From: CAZCBJ01 sp964496705
GTDB lineage: Bacteria; Chloroflexota; Anaerolineae; Anaerolineales; Anaerolineaceae
Direction of reading: 5' to 3'
Assembly (NCBI GenBank): GCA_964496705.1
Contig: CAZCBJ010000187.1
Location: forward strand, 1 to 7,915
DNA: 7,915 nucleotides
Shown: positions 4,846-7,915 of the stretch, piece by piece
Position numbering within the stretch: the first letter of the stretch is position 1
How the letters are laid out: each line of letters begins with the position of its first letter
The notes under the pieces: generated by a model
What the model saw: only the letters and a program-made list of their open reading frames with translations
Told to the model about the DNA's origin: nothing
The model's database searches: none
Made by a program: the position numbers and the translations under genes

Positions 4846-6633
4846 TCCAGCTCCTTCTTGCGAGATACACACAAGCTGGTGGACTGCGCCATGGGGCGCA
4901 CGCCGGCCGATATGGTCATCCGCAACGGGCGCTGGGTGTGTGTGCAGACCGGGGAGATCATTCCGCATTCGGACGTGGCCGTGGTGGACGGGCGCATCGC
5001 TTTTGTAGGGCCAGACGCCGGGCATACCCTGGGGGCAGGGACGCAGGTCATCGAGGCTGATGACCGCTACATGGTGCCGGGGCTGCTGGATGGGCATGTG
5101 CACATTGAATCCGGGATGCTGACCGTGAGTGAGTTTGTGCGCGCCGTGCTGCCGCGCGGCACCACAGGTCTATTTATCGACCCGCATGAGATCGCCAACG
5201 TCTTCGGCCTGCGCGGCGTGCGTCTGATGGTGGATGAGGCCAGCGTCCAGCCCATTCATGTCTTCGTTCAGATGCCCTCCTGCGTGCCGTCTGCGCCGGA
5301 TTTTGAGACGCCGGGCGCTTCGATCGGACCCGCTGAGGTGGCTGAAGCCATGACCTGGCCGGGGATCATCGGTCTGGGTGAGATGATGGATTTCCCGGGC
5401 GTGATCAACGCCAATGACAAGGTGCATGCCGAAATTGCGGCTGCGCTTCAGGCAGGCAAGGTGATCGGCGGGCATTATGCAATCCCCGACCTGGGGCTGC
5501 TCTTCCATGCCTATGTGGCTGGAGGGCCGCAGGATGATCACGAAGGCACCAGCCGCGAGGATGCGATGGCCCGCGCGCGCCAGGGCATGCGCGTGATGAT
5601 GCGCTTTGGCTCCGCCTGGCAGGATGTGGGTGAACAAGTGCGCGCGGTGTTGGAGTGCGGTCTGGACCCGCGCCATTTCATCCTGTGTTGTGATGATGTG
5701 CACTGTGAGACGTTGGTGAATGAAGGCCACCTGGACCGCGTGTTGCGCCACGCCATGGCCCACGGACTGGAGCCGATGCGCGCCATCCAGATGGCCACGC
5801 TGAACACCGCCGAATATTTCGGCGTCAGCCGGGATGTGGGGATGATTGCCCCCGGTCGCTGGGCTGACATCCTGCTCGTCCCGGATTTAAATAAACTGGC
5901 GGCTGAGCTGGTGATTGCCCGGGGAAGGTTAGTCGCTCGGGATGGTAAGGTCAGTGTGGAACGGCAGGAGGTGGTGTATCCAGTCTGGGTCTTGGAATCG
6001 GTGCATCTGCCACGCCGCCTGCAGGCTGCCGATTTCCGCATCCCGGCTCCCGGCGCTGCGCGGGTGAAAGCGCACGTGATCGGCATCATTGAAAACCAGG
6101 CGCCCACCCGCCATGTGTGTCTCGAAGTGCGCGTGCAGGATGGCGAGGTGCGCGCGGATAACGAAGCCGACCTGGCCAAAGTGGCGGTGATTGAGCGCCA
6201 CCATAACAGCGGGCATGTTCAGATGGGACTGGTGCAGGGCTTCGGCTTCAAGCGGCGCTGCGCGGTAGCCACCAGTTTGGCGCATGATTGCCACCACTTG
6301 ATCGCAGTGGGAACCGATGAAGGCGACATGGCGTTGGCGGTCAATGCGCTGGCGGATTTGGGCGGAGGACAGGTGGTGGTTCGGGGAGGTGAGGTGATTG
6401 GTACGGTTGAGCTGCCCATCGCGGGTTTGATGTCCAGCCAGCCTGCGCGTCAGGTGGCGGAGAAGGCTGCCGGCTTGCTGGCGGCATTCCGGGAATGCGG
6501 CTGTATGTTGAACAATCCCAACATGCAGCTCAGCCTGCTGGCTTTGGCGGTGATCCCCGCACTGCGCATCACTGATCGCGGGCTGGTGGATGTGGAACGA
6601 TTTGATTTCATCCCGCTATTGGAAATAGTCTAA
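4834..6633 (+). CDS. ade: Adenine deaminase
   Basis: This is a probable cytoplasmic metal-dependent deaminase converting adenine to hypoxanthine for purine salvage or breakdown. Its 599 residues are close to bacterial Ade proteins (about 570-600). The N-terminal region GRTPADMVIRNGR (21-33) leads into metal motif GHVHIESGMLT (87-97; H88, H90). FIDPHEIANVFG (114-125), GLGEMMDFPGV (180-190; E183, likely bridging carboxylate), H214, DHEGTS (235-240) and DDVH (287-290) complete the barrel side. HHNSGHVQMGLVQGFG (456-471), VGTDEGDMALAVN (492-504) and LPIAGLMSSQPA (527-538) are the Ade C-terminal domain signatures. Where I recall GHAPGLSG in the best-known enzymes, this protein has GHYAIPDLG (213-221). 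It may belong to a different Ade subgroup, and the substrate should be treated as probable. It overlaps the endonuclease stop by 4 bp and is followed 18 nt later by the regulator. Confidence 0.93.
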   Translation: MTFSSSSFLRDTHKLVDCAMGRTPADMVIRNGRWVCVQTGEIIPHSDVAVVDGRIAFVGPDAGHTLGAGTQVIEADDRYMVPGLLDGHVHIESGMLTVSEFVRAVLPRGTTGLFIDPHEIANVFGLRGVRLMVDEASVQPIHVFVQMPSCVPSAPDFETPGASIGPAEVAEAMTWPGIIGLGEMMDFPGVINANDKVHAEIAAALQAGKVIGGHYAIPDLGLLFHAYVAGGPQDDHEGTSREDAMARARQGMRVMMRFGSAWQDVGEQVRAVLECGLDPRHFILCCDDVHCETLVNEGHLDRVLRHAMAHGLEPMRAIQMATLNTAEYFGVSRDVGMIAPGRWADILLVPDLNKLAAELVIARGRLVARDGKVSVERQEVVYPVWVLESVHLPRRLQAADFRIPAPGAARVKAHVIGIIENQAPTRHVCLEVRVQDGEVRADNEADLAKVAVIERHHNSGHVQMGLVQGFGFKRRCAVATSLAHDCHHLIAVGTDEGDMALAVNALADLGGGQVVVRGGEVIGTVELPIAGLMSSQPARQVAEKAAGLLAAFRECGCMLNNPNMQLSLLALAVIPALRITDRGLVDVERFDFIPLLEIV

Positions 6634-6651
6634 TGGAGATGGCGTGATCGC

Positions 6652-7392
6652 ATGAGACAGGCAAAGAATTCACAATCCGAACGCACTTTTCAGCGCTTGC
6701 AGAGCCAACTGGAAAGCCTGATCGTATCCACCCCGCCGGGCGAGCGCTTGCCGGCTGAGCCGGACTTGGCCCGGCAGTTGGGTGTTTCGCGGGCAACCTT
6801 GCGCGAAGCGATGCGTTCATTTGAGGGTCAGGGGTTAATTCGCCGCAAGCAGGGCATCGGCACCTTCGTGGTGCGGCAGGCGCAGGTCATCGAAAGCGGT
6901 CTGGAAGTGTTGGAGAGCATTGAAACGTTGGCAAGCCGCATCCAACTGAGCGTATGCATGGGTGCGCTGCGCGTGGACCAGGTTGACGCCACTGCAGATC
7001 AGGCCGCTGTGCTGGGAATCAACCCGGGTGAGGCCCTGTCACGAATTGCGCGGGTGATCCTTGCGCAGGGGCGGCCGGTGGCTTATCTGGTGGATATTCT
7101 GCCAGCCGAGTTGGTGTCCGCTCAGGGCCTGGGGCCTGATTTCAGCGGGTCGGTGTTGGATTGGCTGTTGAAGCGCGGGGCGCCGCGGCTGGTCAGCTCG
7201 CACGCCGCGCTGCAGGCGGTGGCTGCGCCGCCGGAGATCGCGCGCATGCTGGAGATACAACGAGGGGATGTTCTGTTGATGTTCGCCTCGCAATTGTATG
7301 ATGAGGTCGGGAAGGTGGTGGACATATCGTATAGCTATTTTCTGCCCGGGTATTTTCGTTTCCACGTCGTGCGGCGCGTGGCAGGCGCATGA
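6652..7392 (+). CDS. GntR-family transcriptional regulator, HutC/UTRA type
   Basis: This is a DNA-binding regulator with an effector-sensing domain, probably controlling its own operon. The 246 residues comprise an N-terminal winged helix (about 10-75) with the recognition segment LARQLGVSRATLREAMR (39-55) and wing LIRRKQGIGTFV (62-73). Then comes a C-terminal domain with UTRA features (about 85-242): RIARVILAQGRPVAYLVDIL (131-150) and a terminal YSYFLPGYFRFHVVRR (227-242). HutC-type UTRA domains bind small molecules such as sugars or amino-acid breakdown products. The ligand here is unknown; a purine base or derivative is a guess from the neighbours. ATG 6652 has GGAGATGG 9 nt upstream; a GTG at 6644 is out of frame and stops at once. 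The operator-like palindrome at 1809-1825 is its best candidate target. Confidence 0.9.
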   Translation: MRQAKNSQSERTFQRLQSQLESLIVSTPPGERLPAEPDLARQLGVSRATLREAMRSFEGQGLIRRKQGIGTFVVRQAQVIESGLEVLESIETLASRIQLSVCMGALRVDQVDATADQAAVLGINPGEALSRIARVILAQGRPVAYLVDILPAELVSAQGLGPDFSGSVLDWLLKRGAPRLVSSHAALQAVAAPPEIARMLEIQRGDVLLMFASQLYDEVGKVVDISYSYFLPGYFRFHVVRRVAGA

Positions 7393-7432
7393 GGTTCTGC
7401 CGCAATCAAAATCAAATCCTATTTTTCAGTAT

Positions 7433-7438
7433 GGAGGT
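7433..7438 (+). promoter_or_regulatory. Shine-Dalgarno deciding the carbamoyltransferase start
   Basis: GGAGGT ends 7 nt before ATG 7446. An in-frame ATG at 7431 overlaps this Shine-Dalgarno and has none of its own, so 7446 is preferred. The 53-nt gap after the regulator gene shows no clear -35/-10 pair. Confidence 0.6.
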
Positions 7439-7445
7439 TTGGAAA

Positions 7446-7915
7446 ATGCGCAGTTTTGCAGGTCGTGACCTCCTTTCGCTCAAAGACTTCGAGCGGCAGG
7501 AATTTTTCCGTGTATTTGAGGTGGCCGAGCAGTTGGAGCCAATTGCCCGCAACCGCCGCAACAGTGATTTGCTGGCTGAAAAAACCCTGGTGACCGCCTT
7601 CTATCAGCCCAGCACGCGCACCCGCCTGGCCCACGAGGCCGCCATGCACCGCCTGGGCGGGCATGTGACCGGTTTTTCGGATGCCAAGATGACCCGGGCG
7701 GGCGACTGGTATCAGGAATCGATCAAAGATACGGTCAAAATGCTGGAGTTCTACGGTGATGTGATCGTCATGCGCCATTTCCAGCAGGGTGCCCCCCACG
7801 AAGCGGCCAAATGGTCATCTGTGCCGATCATCAACGGCGGCGACGGCTGGGGCGAGCATCCCACGCAGATTCTCACCGATTTGTACACCGTGCTGCGCGA
7901 GAAAGGCACCATTGA
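7446..7915 (+). CDS. pyrB: Aspartate carbamoyltransferase (or close relative), N-terminal part, cut by window edge
   Basis: The family transfers the carbamoyl group of carbamoyl phosphate to L-aspartate, the first committed step of pyrimidine synthesis. The 156 visible residues cover the carbamoyl-phosphate domain. FYQPSTRTRLAHEAAMHRLGG (52-72) holds the phosphate-binding STRTR at 56-60. VIVMRH (106-111) and GEHPTQILTDLYT (136-148) are also family signatures, and HPTQ favours aspartate over ornithine carbamoyltransferase. The 80s loop differs: where E. coli has Lys83-Lys84 before GETLADT, this protein reads RAGDWYQESIKDT (84-96), with no lysine at the aligned place. I recall a bacterial group with this loop, so it is probably lineage-typical rather than a defect. 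Position behind purine deaminases and a GntR regulator allows a catabolic carbamoyltransferase as an alternative. The aspartate domain lies outside the window. Confidence 0.85.
   Translation, partial: MRSFAGRDLLSLKDFERQEFFRVFEVAEQLEPIARNRRNSDLLAEKTLVTAFYQPSTRTRLAHEAAMHRLGGHVTGFSDAKMTRAGDWYQESIKDTVKMLEFYGDVIVMRHFQQGAPHEAAKWSSVPIINGGDGWGEHPTQILTDLYTVLREKGTI

Noticed and set aside
7431..7445. Alternative in-frame ATG for the carbamoyltransferase
   Set aside because: This ATG overlaps the strong GGAGGT that is correctly spaced for ATG 7446.
7393..7445. Separate promoter for the carbamoyltransferase
   Set aside because: The gap is AT-rich with a TATTTT-like stretch, but no -35 partner at suitable spacing was found.

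Overview
The window reads as a bacterial chromosome segment with two compositions. Most of it is GC-rich; a hand count of 2701-2760 gives 42/60 G+C. An embedded two-gene block (about 3253-4837) is clearly AT-richer; the same count gives 29/60 at 3301-3360 and 19/60 at 4381-4440. Gene content and protein flavour (a FolD with every E. coli catalytic residue at the same number, and an aspartate carbamoyltransferase with an unusual 80s loop) remind me of Anaerolineae-like Chloroflexota. That assignment is recollection and low confidence.

Layout. (1) 1-709, minus strand: the N-terminal half of UDP-glucose 6-dehydrogenase (ugd), running off the left edge. (2) 710-907: a divergent intergenic region with a recognisable ugd promoter and a lone -10-like box before folD. 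(3) 908-1783: folD, complete. (4) 1784-1865: a dense regulatory region with a perfect 17-bp palindrome overlapping a sigma70-like -35, nested inside a second perfect inverted repeat, with the -10 directly after it. (5) 1866-7915: six plus-strand genes packed like an operon. In order they are an 8-oxoguanine-deaminase-like amidohydrolase, a DNA methyltransferase, a restriction endonuclease, an adenine deaminase, a HutC-type GntR regulator, and an aspartate-carbamoyltransferase-like gene cut by the right edge.

How it fits together. The two deaminases act on purine bases (8-oxoguanine to urate, adenine to hypoxanthine), so the operon looks like purine-base salvage or catabolism. The GntR regulator encoded inside it is the obvious candidate to bind the palindrome at 1809-1825, which matches the general GntR half-site pattern TNGT-N3-ACNA.

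The main oddity is a type II restriction-modification pair inserted between the two deaminase genes. It is AT-rich, translationally coupled (20-bp and 4-bp overlaps), and bordered by an 11-of-12 direct repeat that includes the start codons of the methyltransferase and of ade. The simplest reading is that ade once followed the amidohydrolase directly, and that the cassette landed at the ade start codon without breaking either neighbour or the operon. The restriction system may therefore now be driven by a purine-responsive promoter.
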